DNA of 42,899 nt from an uncultured Acidimicrobiales bacterium (GTDB taxonomy: Bacteria > Actinomycetota > Acidimicrobiia > Acidimicrobiales > AC-14), in assembly GCA_902805665.1 (NCBI GenBank), contig CADCTB010000193.1, positions 1 to 42,899 on the forward strand, read 5' to 3'. Of the stretch, positions 15,887 through 22,621 are shown piece by piece (position 1 is the stretch's first letter; every line of letters begins with the position of its first letter). The notes below the pieces were generated by a model, which ran no database searches, was not told where the DNA came from, and worked only from the letters and a program-made list of their open reading frames with translations. The position numbers and the translations under genes are program-made.

Positions 15887-17451
15887 GCCTCGCCGAACCG
15901 GCGACGGCGACAGAAGCCCCGTTGCGGGCCCGGTGGCTGGGTCGGGTGCGCTTCGGCGACGCCCACGCCCTGCAGCGCGCCCTGTTCCGCGGCACCACCG
16001 ATTCCTACCTGCTCCTCATGGAGCACCACCCCGTCTACACGGTGGGACTGCGGGGCGCGCTGGACCACCTGCGGGTGCCGGCGGCCGAGCTGGGGGCCGA
16101 CGTAGTGGCCACCGACCGCGGGGGCGACGTCACCTGGCACGGGCCCGGTCAGCTGGTGGGCTACCCCATCGTGTCGACCACCGAGTCGCCGAGGGACCAC
16201 GTCCGCTCGGTCGAGCAGCTGGTGATCGACGCCTGCGCCGGCCTCGGCCTTCCCGGCCTCGGACGGATCGAGGGCTCGCCGGGGGTCTGGGCCGATCCCG
16301 ACGGCCGGCGCCCGAGGAAGATCTGCGCCATCGGCGTGCGCCGTTCGCGGGGCAGGACCATGCACGGCTTCGCGCTGAACGTCGACCCCGACCTGTCGTG
16401 GTTCGACCGCATCGTGCCGTGCGGCATCGACGACAAGGGCGTCACCTCCCTGGCCGCCGAAGGGATCACCGTCGCCATGCGCGGCGTGGTCGACGCGGTG
16501 ATCGAGGCCGGGGCTGAGCGCTGGGGCGACGGCGGGGTGGAGCGGGTCGACGTGTCCTGGGAGCGGGAGAGCTCCACCGGCATGCCCGTGGCCACCCGCA
16601 AGCCCGAGTGGCTACGGGTGAAGGTCGACCTGGGGACGGGCTACCGCCAGGTGAAGAGCACCATGCGCAGCCTCAAGCTCGTCACCGTGTGTGAAGAGGC
16701 CGGCTGCCCCAACATCTACGAGTGCTGGCGGGACGGCACGGCCACGTTCATGATCAACGGCGAGCAGTGCACCCGGGCGTGCGGGTTCTGCCAGGTGGAC
16801 ACCAGCAGGCCCATGCCGGTCGACCCGGCCGAGCCCGAGCGGTTGGCCGAGGCGGTGGCCGACATGGGCCTTGCCCATGCGGTGATCACCGCGGTGGCGC
16901 GCGACGACCTTCCCGACGGCGGCGCCGAGGGTTTCGCCGAGTCGATCCGGGCCGTCCGGCGTCGGTGCCCGGGCACTGCGGTCGAGGTGCTCATCCCCGA
17001 CTGCAAGGGCGATCCAGAATCGCTACAGATCATCTTTGAGGCCCGGCCCGACGTCCTGAACCACAACCTGGAGACCGTCGCCCGCCTGCAGCGCCATGTG
17101 CGGCCCTCCGCGTCCTACGCCCGCAGCCTCTCGGTGCTGGCCCGGGCCGCGGCCGCCGGGCTGGTCACCAAGTCCGGCCTCATCCTCGGCCTGGGAGAGA
17201 CCGACGACGAGGTGCTGGCGGCCATGGCCGACCTCCAGCGGGTCGGTGTGTCCATCCTCACCCTGGGCCAGTACCTGCGCCCCTCCGCCGACCACCTGCC
17301 GGTGGACCGGTGGTGGACGCCGGAGGAGTTCGATCGCATGGCCGAAGCGGGCCGGGCCCTCGGCTTCGCCCACGTCGAGGCCTCGCCGCTCACCCGCTCG
17401 AGCTACCACGCCCGCCAGGCGGCAGCCGGGGCGATACCGGCCCCCGGCTAG
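15883..17451 (+). CDS. lipB/lipA: Fused octanoyltransferase-lipoyl synthase (LipB-LipA)
   Basis: One 522-residue ORF carrying both lipoate-assembly enzymes. Residues about 1-230 are LipB, which transfers octanoate from ACP to E2 lysines: RGGDVTWHGPGQLVGYP, the conserved Lys of RKICAIGVR, and the catalytic Cys of RIVPCGI (about residue 180). Residues about 234-522 are LipA, the radical SAM enzyme that inserts two sulfurs: KPEWLRVKV, auxiliary cluster CEEAGCPNIYEC, SAM cluster CTRACGFC, and the terminal SPLTRSSY serine motif. Both halves look complete. GTG 15883 overlaps the E2 stop (GTGA). An in-frame ATG at 16582, behind a weak GGGAG, could allow separate LipA synthesis. No stop codon exists in any forward frame from 16517 to 16618, so the join is not easily explained by an indel error. 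Confidence 0.9.
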   Translation: MSLAEPATATEAPLRARWLGRVRFGDAHALQRALFRGTTDSYLLLMEHHPVYTVGLRGALDHLRVPAAELGADVVATDRGGDVTWHGPGQLVGYPIVSTTESPRDHVRSVEQLVIDACAGLGLPGLGRIEGSPGVWADPDGRRPRKICAIGVRRSRGRTMHGFALNVDPDLSWFDRIVPCGIDDKGVTSLAAEGITVAMRGVVDAVIEAGAERWGDGGVERVDVSWERESSTGMPVATRKPEWLRVKVDLGTGYRQVKSTMRSLKLVTVCEEAGCPNIYECWRDGTATFMINGEQCTRACGFCQVDTSRPMPVDPAEPERLAEAVADMGLAHAVITAVARDDLPDGGAEGFAESIRAVRRRCPGTAVEVLIPDCKGDPESLQIIFEARPDVLNHNLETVARLQRHVRPSASYARSLSVLARAAAAGLVTKSGLILGLGETDDEVLAAMADLQRVGVSILTLGQYLRPSADHLPVDRWWTPEEFDRMAEAGRALGFAHVEASPLTRSSYHARQAAAGAIPAPG

Positions 17452-17975
17452 AACTCCACCGGGAGGCACGCCTGGCGGCCACCCGCAGCGCCCGGCGTGG
17501 AGCCACCCGCCTGGGTGGGATCGGCGTGGACGACGATGGACTTGGCGTCGCCGGGCTCGATCGTGAACGGCACCGTCGTCACCGCGAACCCGTAGCCGCC
17601 CGGCAGCACGGTGAAGTCCAGCCACACCTCGGTCTCGGGGCTGGGCGTCCCACCGGTGTTGTAGTGCGGGCCTGAGGTCAACGGGGCGCCGGCAACGCAC
17701 GGGCCGACGTGGACGTGGACGCCGTAGGTGGTCCCGGCCGCCTCGGGGTCGAGCCCACTGAGGAACAGGAAGAAGGTGGTGCTGCCGCCGGCGGCGACGG
17801 CCCACAGGTCCGCCGTGGCGCCATCGGTGGCGTTGTGGGTCGTGGGGGCGTAATCGGAGAGCTCGCCCCGGGACTCCACGAAGAGCGAGGCAGCCCCCGC
17901 CGGGCCGCTGCCCACCACGAGGCCCGCGGCAATTGCCGCTGTCGCCAGCCATCCGAACCTGCGTGTCCCGCGCAC
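17448..17975 (-). CDS. Secreted Cu/Zn superoxide dismutase-like protein
   Basis: 175 residues. The N-terminus (VRGTRRFGWLATAAIAAGLVVGSGPAGA) is a signal peptide. The mature domain has Cu/Zn SOD features in order: GVHVHVGPC (copper His pair and disulfide Cys), GPHYNTGG, SIVVHAD (copper His), and GAAGGRQAC (second disulfide Cys). Spacing and intervening strands are diverged from typical SodC, so dismutase activity is likely but not certain; a catalytically silent SOD-fold is the alternative. GTG 17975 has a GAGGAG ribosome binding site. Its stop overlaps the end of lipBA by 3 bp (convergent). Confidence 0.7.
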   Translation of the reverse strand: MRGTRRFGWLATAAIAAGLVVGSGPAGAASLFVESRGELSDYAPTTHNATDGATADLWAVAAGGSTTFFLFLSGLDPEAAGTTYGVHVHVGPCVAGAPLTSGPHYNTGGTPSPETEVWLDFTVLPGGYGFAVTTVPFTIEPGDAKSIVVHADPTQAGGSTPGAAGGRQACLPVEF

Positions 17976-18005
17976 AAGGGCTCCTCTCGTCGTCTGTTGC
18001 GTGGG

Positions 18006-18012
18006 TACCCTA
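18006..18012. promoter_or_regulatory. Overlapping divergent -10 boxes between sodC-like gene and M24 peptidase gene
   Basis: TACCCTA reads TACCCT on the plus strand, 6 nt before GTG 18018 (leaderless), and TAGGGT on the minus strand, about 31 nt before GTG 17975. This is the same arrangement as at 11433. Confidence 0.45.
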
Positions 18013-18017
18013 CCGGC

Positions 18018-19130
18018 GTGGAGCACGCACCCGAAGCACTCGGCGCCCGCATCGACGCGGTGCGGGCGCAGATGCGTGCGCTCGGCGTCGACACCCTGCT
18101 CCTCTCCCTCGGCGCCGACCTGCCGTGGCTCACCGGCTACACGGCGATGCCCCTGGAGCGGCTGACCATGCTGATCCTTCCGCTCGAGAGCGAGGCCGTC
18201 CTCATCGTGCCCCGGCTCGAGGCGGCGCGGGTCGAGCCCCACCCGGAGCTGTTCTCGATCCGGCCCTGGGCCGAGACGGAGGACCCGGTGGAGATCGTGA
18301 CCGGGGTCGTGGGCCGGTCCCGCCGGCGGCTGGCCATCTCCGATCGCACGTGGGCCACGTTCCTGCTCGCCCTCCAGGCCAACCTGCCCCGGTCGACGTG
18401 GATGACCGCGTCCCGGGTCACCAGCCCGCTGCGGGCGGTGAAGGACAGTGACGAGGTGGCGGCGCTGCGCCGGGCGGCGGCGGCGGCCGACCGGGTCGCC
18501 ACCGCGCTGGTGACCGGCCAGATCCCCCTCCTGGGCCGGTCGGAGGCCGACGTCTCCCGAGAGCTGGGCCGGCTCCTGGTCGACGAGGGCCACGACTCGG
18601 TGAACTTCGCCATCGTCGCCAGCGGGCCCAATGCCGCCAGTCCCCATCACGACCCGGGCGCCCGTACGATCGGTGCCGGCGAGTCGGTAGTCTGCGACTT
18701 CGGCGGCGCCATGGACGGCTACTGCTCCGACATCACCCGCACGGTCTTCACCGGCGACCCGCCCACGGAGTTCCGCGACCTGTACGCCGTGCTGGCCGGA
18801 GCCCAGGCCGCTGCCGTCGACGCCGCTCGGGTGGGCACGCGCTGCGAGGCGGTCGACGGGGTGGCCAGGGACCTGATCGCCGACGCCGGCTACGGGCCCC
18901 ACTTCATCCACCGCACCGGCCATGGGATCGGGCTCGAAGAGCACGAGGACCCCTACCTGGTGAGCGGCAACCGGGAGCCGCTGGTGGCCGGTCACGCCTT
19001 CTCGGTCGAGCCCGGCATCTACATCGACGGTCGCTGGGGCGCCCGCATCGAGGACATCGTGGTGGCCACCGACGCCGGGCCCGATTCGCTCAACCGGGCC
19101 GACCACGCCCTGGCCGTCGTCGAGTCGTAG
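18018..19130 (+). CDS. M24 metallopeptidase (Xaa-Pro aminopeptidase/prolidase-like)
   Basis: 370 residues of the pita-bread fold. The N-terminal creatinase-like domain (about 1-135) includes LPWLTGYTAMPLERLTML. The catalytic domain supplies all five dinuclear-metal ligands: Asp in VVCDFGG, Asp in CSDITRTVF, His in HRTGHGIGLEEHE, Glu in FSVEPGIYI and Glu in ARIEDIVV. It should remove N-terminal residues before proline or hydrolyse Xaa-Pro dipeptides in the cytoplasm. The track start lies far upstream in the sodC antisense; GTG 18018 behind TACCCT-N6 is preferred. Its TAG overlaps the SDR start by one base. Confidence 0.9.
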   Translation: MEHAPEALGARIDAVRAQMRALGVDTLLLSLGADLPWLTGYTAMPLERLTMLILPLESEAVLIVPRLEAARVEPHPELFSIRPWAETEDPVEIVTGVVGRSRRRLAISDRTWATFLLALQANLPRSTWMTASRVTSPLRAVKDSDEVAALRRAAAAADRVATALVTGQIPLLGRSEADVSRELGRLLVDEGHDSVNFAIVASGPNAASPHHDPGARTIGAGESVVCDFGGAMDGYCSDITRTVFTGDPPTEFRDLYAVLAGAQAAAVDAARVGTRCEAVDGVARDLIADAGYGPHFIHRTGHGIGLEEHEDPYLVSGNREPLVAGHAFSVEPGIYIDGRWGARIEDIVVATDAGPDSLNRADHALAVVES

Positions 19131-19852
19131 TGGACCTGGGAGTCACCGGACGGGTGGCGCTCGTCACCGCCGCCTCCAAGGGCTTGGGTCGGGCCTCCGC
19201 CGTCGCCCTGGCTCAGGAGGGCGCCAAGGTGGTCATCTGCGCCCGAGGAGCTGAAGCGCTGGCCGACGCCGAGGCCGAGCTCGGCTCGTACACCGAGGCC
19301 CTCGCCGTCCCGGCCGACGTGACCGACCCCGCCGTGCCGGCCTCACTCGTGGCGGCCGCCGTCGAGCGCTTCGGCCGGCTCGACATCGTGGTCGCAAACG
19401 CCGGCGGGCCCCCCGCCGGCCGGTCCCTCGACGTCGACGACGCCCAACTGGAAGCGGCGGTCAACGCCAACCTGCTCACCTCCGTCCGGCTGGTCCGGGA
19501 GGCGGTGCCCCACCTGCGTCAGCAGGGCTGGGGGCGGATCTGCCTGATCACCTCGTCGTCGATCAAGCAGCCGATCCCGACGCTGGCGCTGTCGAACACC
19601 GCCCGCACCGGCCTCTGGGCCTGGGCCAAGACCGCGGCCGGCGACCTCTTCGACGACGGGATCACCCTGAACCTGGCCTGCCCGGGATCGCACGCGACAG
19701 AACGCATGAAGGCCATCGCCCTGCCCCGAGGCCCCCTTGGCGACCCCGCCGACTTCGGGCGAGTCGTCGCCTTCCTCTGCTCCGAACCCGCCAAGTTCAT
19801 CAGCGGGAGCACCGTCCTGGTAGACGGCGCCCACAGCGTCGGCCTGGTTTAA
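19130..19852 (+). CDS. Non-classical short-chain dehydrogenase/reductase
   Basis: 240 residues from GTG 19130, overlapping the preceding TAG (TAGTG). The Rossmann start VALVTAASKGLGRASAVALA carries a TAASKGLG version of TGxxxGxG; VVANAGG is the NAG motif, and the Asn/Ser region follows (NANLLTSVRLV, LITSSSIKQPIP). The usual catalytic YxxxK is replaced: aligning on the following GLWAWAKT helix gives SNTAR, that is Ser in place of Tyr and Arg in place of Lys. Such SDRs exist as a divergent group; the reaction is unknown. Co-expression with the peptidase is likely. Confidence 0.85.
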   Translation: MDLGVTGRVALVTAASKGLGRASAVALAQEGAKVVICARGAEALADAEAELGSYTEALAVPADVTDPAVPASLVAAAVERFGRLDIVVANAGGPPAGRSLDVDDAQLEAAVNANLLTSVRLVREAVPHLRQQGWGRICLITSSSIKQPIPTLALSNTARTGLWAWAKTAAGDLFDDGITLNLACPGSHATERMKAIALPRGPLGDPADFGRVVAFLCSEPAKFISGSTVLVDGAHSVGLV

Positions 19853-19856
19853 AACA

Positions 19857-19877
19857 GTCCGGGACTTCGTTCCGGAC
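19857..19877 (+). terminator. Possible terminator hairpin after SDR gene
   Basis: GTCCGG and CCGGAC flank a 9-nt GACTTCGTT loop, 4 nt after the SDR stop. No U-tract follows, so if it terminates it does so as a U-less hairpin. Confidence 0.35.
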
Positions 19878-19936
19878 GAAGAACCCGGCAGTGGCAACGG
19901 CAGCGGCAGGCCGGGACTTCGCCCCGGACGGAACCC

Positions 19937-20074
19937 GGCCCGTGGCTACGGCAGCGCCCCGTGGGGTCCGAGACCCAAGCTGGGCCCGTGGCTACGGCAG
20001 CGGCCCGTGGGGATCCGAGACCCGAGCGGGCCCGCGGCTAGGGCGGTGGCCCGTGGGGTCCGAGACGCAAGCCC
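19937..20074. repeat. Three imperfect 46-bp tandem repeats
   Basis: Units begin at 19937, 19983 and 20029, each opening GGCCCGTGGCTACGGCAG or a close variant (the third has CGCGGCTAGGGCGG) and each containing CCCGTGGGG and TCCGAGACSC. Units 1 and 2 share the first 20 bases exactly. The register is exactly 46 bp, with one compensating indel inside unit 2. Confidence 0.8.
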
Positions 20075-20092
20075 GAAGGGCGCAGCGTCTCG
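20061..20092. other. Two-tier hairpin at end of repeats
   Basis: CGAGACGC pairs perfectly with GCGTCTCG (8 bp), and inside the loop GCCC pairs with GGGC around GAA. The outer stem uses the conserved CGAGAC core of the third repeat unit. Confidence 0.55.
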
Positions 20093-20175
20093 CCGCCGAG
20101 CCGTCCGAGCGCAGCGAGGCTTGGGTCGGCGGAACAGCGATGAGCCCGGCCGGTGAGGCCGGACCAAGCAGTTAC

Positions 20176-20192
20176 GTGCGCCGAAGGCGCAC
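20176..20192 (-). terminator. Hairpin terminator of small membrane protein gene
   Basis: GTGCGCC-GAA-GGCGCAC, a perfect 7-bp stem with 3-nt loop just past the stop of the minus-strand gene at 20195. It lacks a clear U-run. Confidence 0.5.
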
Positions 20193-20194
20193 TG

Positions 20195-20425
20195 TCAGTC
20201 CTCGGTGTGCTCGGGGTGACGCTGCTCGTGGCGCTTGCCCTCGTCCTGGGCCTTGAACTCGTCGGCCCAGGTGGCCAGCACGTTGTCGAACTTGCCCAGG
20301 CGGTGGCGGAAGCGCCGGACCTCCACCTTCGGCGCCAGCTTGGCCCAGAAGAGCCGGATCAACAGGAGCGACATCGCCACTGCCAATGAGCAGTAGGCCG
20401 CAATTTCCAACGCGCCGTTCAACAC
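20195..20425 (-). CDS. Small single-pass membrane protein
   Basis: 76 residues from GTG 20425, with AAGGAG about 8 nt upstream. One N-terminal helix (about residues 5-24, LEIAAYCSLAVAMSLLLIRLFW) is followed by a basic, then strongly charged tail (KVEVRRFRHRLGKF..DEFKAQDEGKRHEQRHPEH). I do not recognise a family. The divergent region to 20557 (131 bp) would hold the promoters of this gene and the next. Confidence 0.6.
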   Translation of the reverse strand: MLNGALEIAAYCSLAVAMSLLLIRLFWAKLAPKVEVRRFRHRLGKFDNVLATWADEFKAQDEGKRHEQRHPEHTED

Positions 20426-20556
20426 CTGACCGCTCCTTCCGGCTCGAAAAAACTCTGCCCCAATGAATTCTCGACCGTCGCGGTGGCGACCTTGAGCCTT
20501 CCCTGCAGTCTGTTCCGTGCCGGTCCGTTTTTGAAACCCTATGCGAAACTCGCCGG

Positions 20557-21417
20557 GTGATCCGCCTCGACGCCGCCACCGTCCTCCTCCAGTGGGCGAC
20601 CGGCGGCCTCCTGTTCCTGTGGGTCACCACCCGGCGTCGGGAAGTCGGGATCGGCTACGGCTGGCTCCTGCGGGCGGTCTATGCCGTCCTGGCCCTCGGC
20701 GCGGCCGCGGCGGGACTGCTGCTCGAGGCCGTTCCGGTCCGCGATGCGTGCGCGCTAGGGGTGGTCGCCGCCTCCACCGTCGCCCTGGCGGTCTCCATCG
20801 TGCGCCGCAAGGCGGGTGTCGCCGGCGAGCGGGCCCGCAAGGAGCGCAAGGCCAACCGGGTGGCGGTCATGGCGGGCCGACCGGCGCCGGATACCGTCGC
20901 CGACCCCGGCCCGGTCCCCGTCCGCGAGTTCCCTCCGGCGCTGGACGTCGTGGCCCCGGTCATCGGCCTGATCGGGCTCGTGTCGGCGGGAATGGCCGCC
21001 GGCGGTCCCGACTGGCTGGCCGTGGCCCGCACCCTGGCCGGGGCGCTCTTCCTGGGCGCGGTCTCCGACGCCATGCTCCTCGGGCACTGGTACCTGGTCC
21101 AGCCCGGCCTGGGCCGTGGCCCGCTCACGGAGCTGAACCGCTGGCTGGCCCTCACCTGGCCGCTGGAGGTGGGCCTGCTCCTGTGGCCGACAGGGATGCT
21201 GTCGGTCCTGTCCGGCGCGGTGGACGACGGCTGGGACGGCACCCTCGGCTGGTTCTGGGTGGCCTGCGCCATCGCCACCCTGATCCTCACCGCCGTCACC
21301 CACGCCGCCCTCAAGGAGAAGGCGTACTCAGCGGTGATGGCGGCCACCGGCCTGCTCTACCTGGCCATTCTCACCGCCTTCGGCACCGACCTGGTCGCCC
21401 GGGCCGTCCTGGCCTAG
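20557..21417 (+). CDS. Polytopic membrane protein of unknown function
   Basis: 286 residues with about eight hydrophobic segments: two or three before residue 85, a cytoplasmic-looking basic loop (RRKAGVAGERARKERKANR, about 86-105), and five in the C-terminal half. LLGHWYLVQPGLGRGPLTELNRWLALTWPLE in the second half has His, Trp and Tyr near the membrane surface, which could be a cofactor or heme contact, but this is a guess. No Shine-Dalgarno precedes GTG 20557; a weak GAAACT box sits 6 nt before it. No transporter motif is seen. Confidence 0.65.
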   Translation: MIRLDAATVLLQWATGGLLFLWVTTRRREVGIGYGWLLRAVYAVLALGAAAAGLLLEAVPVRDACALGVVAASTVALAVSIVRRKAGVAGERARKERKANRVAVMAGRPAPDTVADPGPVPVREFPPALDVVAPVIGLIGLVSAGMAAGGPDWLAVARTLAGALFLGAVSDAMLLGHWYLVQPGLGRGPLTELNRWLALTWPLEVGLLLWPTGMLSVLSGAVDDGWDGTLGWFWVACAIATLILTAVTHAALKEKAYSAVMAATGLLYLAILTAFGTDLVARAVLA

Positions 21418-21420
21418 TGC

Positions 21421-22062
21421 TCAGCCGGCCGACGCGCCGTTCCGCAGCGTCACCAGCTCCAGCAGCGGGCCCACCTTGGCCCCGGTGCGGAACAACGACT
21501 CGGCCGGCGTCGCATCCCCCATGAGGTGGGTGAGCATGGCTGCGCCGAGGTAGAGCGACACGATGGCGAAGGCCAGGTCGCGGGTCGGCACCAGCGGCGC
21601 CAGGCTCGACCCGGCCATGACGCGGACCACCGCCTCCTCGGTCAGGGTGATCCACGGCTGCATGCGGGCCGCGATCTCCGGGCCGAGCTCCGGCATGGCC
21701 GAGGCGCCGGCGATCATCTCGGCCAGCACCTTGATGTGGCCTCCGGCCAGGTCCTCCTGGTACGCCTCGCTGGCCACGGCCAGGAGCTCGGGCAGGGTGT
21801 CGACCGAGTCGATGGCGGCCTGGTAGCGGGCCATCCTCACCGCGCTGGTGTGGTCGAGGGCGGCGATCAGCAGGTCGTTCACGCTGCCGAAGTGGTAGAA
21901 GACCAGCGCCTGGTTGAACCCGCCAGTCGCGGCGATGGCCCGGGCGCTGGTGGCCGCGAAGCCACGCTCCTTGATCGTCTGGACGGCAGCCTCGACGATG
22001 CGCGACCGGGTGCCCTCACGGATGGAGCGGGCGATGGCCCCGTTCGGTCCGGACTTTGCCAC
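21421..22062 (-). CDS. TetR/AcrR family transcriptional regulator
   Basis: 213 residues. The N-terminal helix-turn-helix is typical: TRSRIVEAAVQTIKERGFAATSARAIAATGGFNQALVFYHFGSVNDLL (about residues 19-66). The C-terminal ligand domain is all-helical and unrecognised. It should repress DNA in the absence of a small ligand. GTG 22062 follows GGAG at 9 nt. An imperfect palindrome overlaps its own promoter region (22078-22096), suggesting autoregulation. It is 64 nt downstream of the Ddn-like gene in the same direction and converges with the membrane protein gene, separated by 3 bp. Confidence 0.9.
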   Translation of the reverse strand: MAKSGPNGAIARSIREGTRSRIVEAAVQTIKERGFAATSARAIAATGGFNQALVFYHFGSVNDLLIAALDHTSAVRMARYQAAIDSVDTLPELLAVASEAYQEDLAGGHIKVLAEMIAGASAMPELGPEIAARMQPWITLTEEAVVRVMAGSSLAPLVPTRDLAFAIVSLYLGAAMLTHLMGDATPAESLFRTGAKVGPLLELVTLRNGASAG

Positions 22063-22077
22063 TGCAGTTGCTCCGAT

Positions 22078-22096
22078 CAGTCGATTTGATCAACTG
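22078..22096. promoter_or_regulatory. Candidate TetR operator
   Basis: CAGTCGAT-TTG-ATCAACTG is a 19-bp palindrome with 7 of 8 positions matched per arm. It lies between the candidate -10 box (22102-22107, minus strand) and the TetR start, where a bound repressor would block transcription. Confidence 0.5.
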
Positions 22097-22101
22097 CTCA
22101 A

Positions 22102-22107
22102 AATATA
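22102..22107 (-). promoter_or_regulatory. Candidate -10 box of tetR
   Basis: TATATT on the minus strand in an AT-rich patch that stands out in this GC-rich window. It is directly upstream of the candidate operator. Confidence 0.45.
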
Positions 22108-22126
22108 CGGGGCCCCTGGGCATCGG

Positions 22127-22603
22127 TCAATCGCCGGACCGCTGACCGCCACCCGGGTACGGCTCGACCACGACGAGGGGGATCAGGCGATCCGTCTTCT
22201 GCTGATAGCGGTCGTAGCCGGGATAGGCACTGACCACCCGCGGCCACAGCTCCGCCCGCTCGGTGCGGTCAGCCACCCTGGCCCGCATCCGCCGCTCCGG
22301 CTTCCCGCCCACGGTCACGCCCACCTCGGGGCGGATCAGCAGGTTCTGGAACCAATGCGGGTTGTGGCTGTGGCCACCGTAGGACGCAACCAGGACGACC
22401 CGTTCTCCGTCGACCACCGGCGCAGTGAGCATCGTCCGCCGTTTCCGCCCACTCCGATGACCCATGGTGGTGAGGACCACGACCGGCATGCCACCGGCCC
22501 GGCCCAGCAGCCGCCCTCGGGTCAGCCGGAAGACGGCCCGGTGCACTGCGGTGACCGCCCGGAACAGCCAGGCTCTCGGGCGCACGCTACGACCGTACGG
22601 CAC
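22127..22603 (-). CDS. Ddn-like nitroreductase family oxidoreductase (probably F420-dependent)
   Basis: About 158 residues. The C-terminal two-thirds has the DUF385/Ddn split-barrel signature: MPVVVLTTMGHRSGRKRRTMLTAP, then GERVVLVASYGGHSHNPHWFQNLLIRPEVGVTVGG, and VVSAYPGYDRYQQKTDR. Members use coenzyme F420H2 to reduce quinones or nitro compounds at the membrane; some bind other cofactors. GTG 22603 is chosen because CATCTT lies 7 nt upstream, and GTG 22609 and 22585 are alternatives; the rest of the track ORF is antisense to the propeller gene. It lies just upstream of tetR in the same direction. Confidence 0.82.
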   Translation of the reverse strand: MPYGRSVRPRAWLFRAVTAVHRAVFRLTRGRLLGRAGGMPVVVLTTMGHRSGRKRRTMLTAPVVDGERVVLVASYGGHSHNPHWFQNLLIRPEVGVTVGGKPERRMRARVADRTERAELWPRVVSAYPGYDRYQQKTDRLIPLVVVEPYPGGGQRSGD

Positions 22604-22609
22604 AGGCAC

Positions 22610-22616
22610 CAAGATG
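22610..22616. promoter_or_regulatory. Overlapping divergent -10 boxes between Ddn-like and propeller genes
   Basis: CAAGATG reads CAAGAT on the plus strand, 6 nt before GTG 22622, and CATCTT on the minus strand, 7 nt before GTG 22603. Both have the key A2 and T6 but lack T1, so they are weaker than the boxes at 11433 and 18006. Confidence 0.35.
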
Positions 22617-22621
22617 GCGAC

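Larger units (their letters stand above)
19853..20194. other. 342-bp non-coding, repeat- and hairpin-rich stretch
   Basis: This is the only gap over 300 bases. It holds two related hairpin-forming blocks at the left (GACTTCG loops at about 19857-19877 and 19912-19928), three imperfect 46-bp tandem repeats (19937-20074), and a two-tier hairpin (20061-20092). The 121-codon plus-strand ORF across it is translated repeat with no protein character. I see no tRNA or known RNA motif. Confidence 0.55.

Noticed and set aside
16582-17451. Annotating LipA as a separate gene
   Set aside because: No stop codon separates it from LipB; the internal ATG has only a weak, distant ribosome binding site. Kept as one fused gene with the alternative noted.
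19891-20256. 121-residue ORF across the tandem repeats
   Set aside because: It only translates repeats and hairpins, has no ribosome binding site and runs antisense into the small membrane protein gene.
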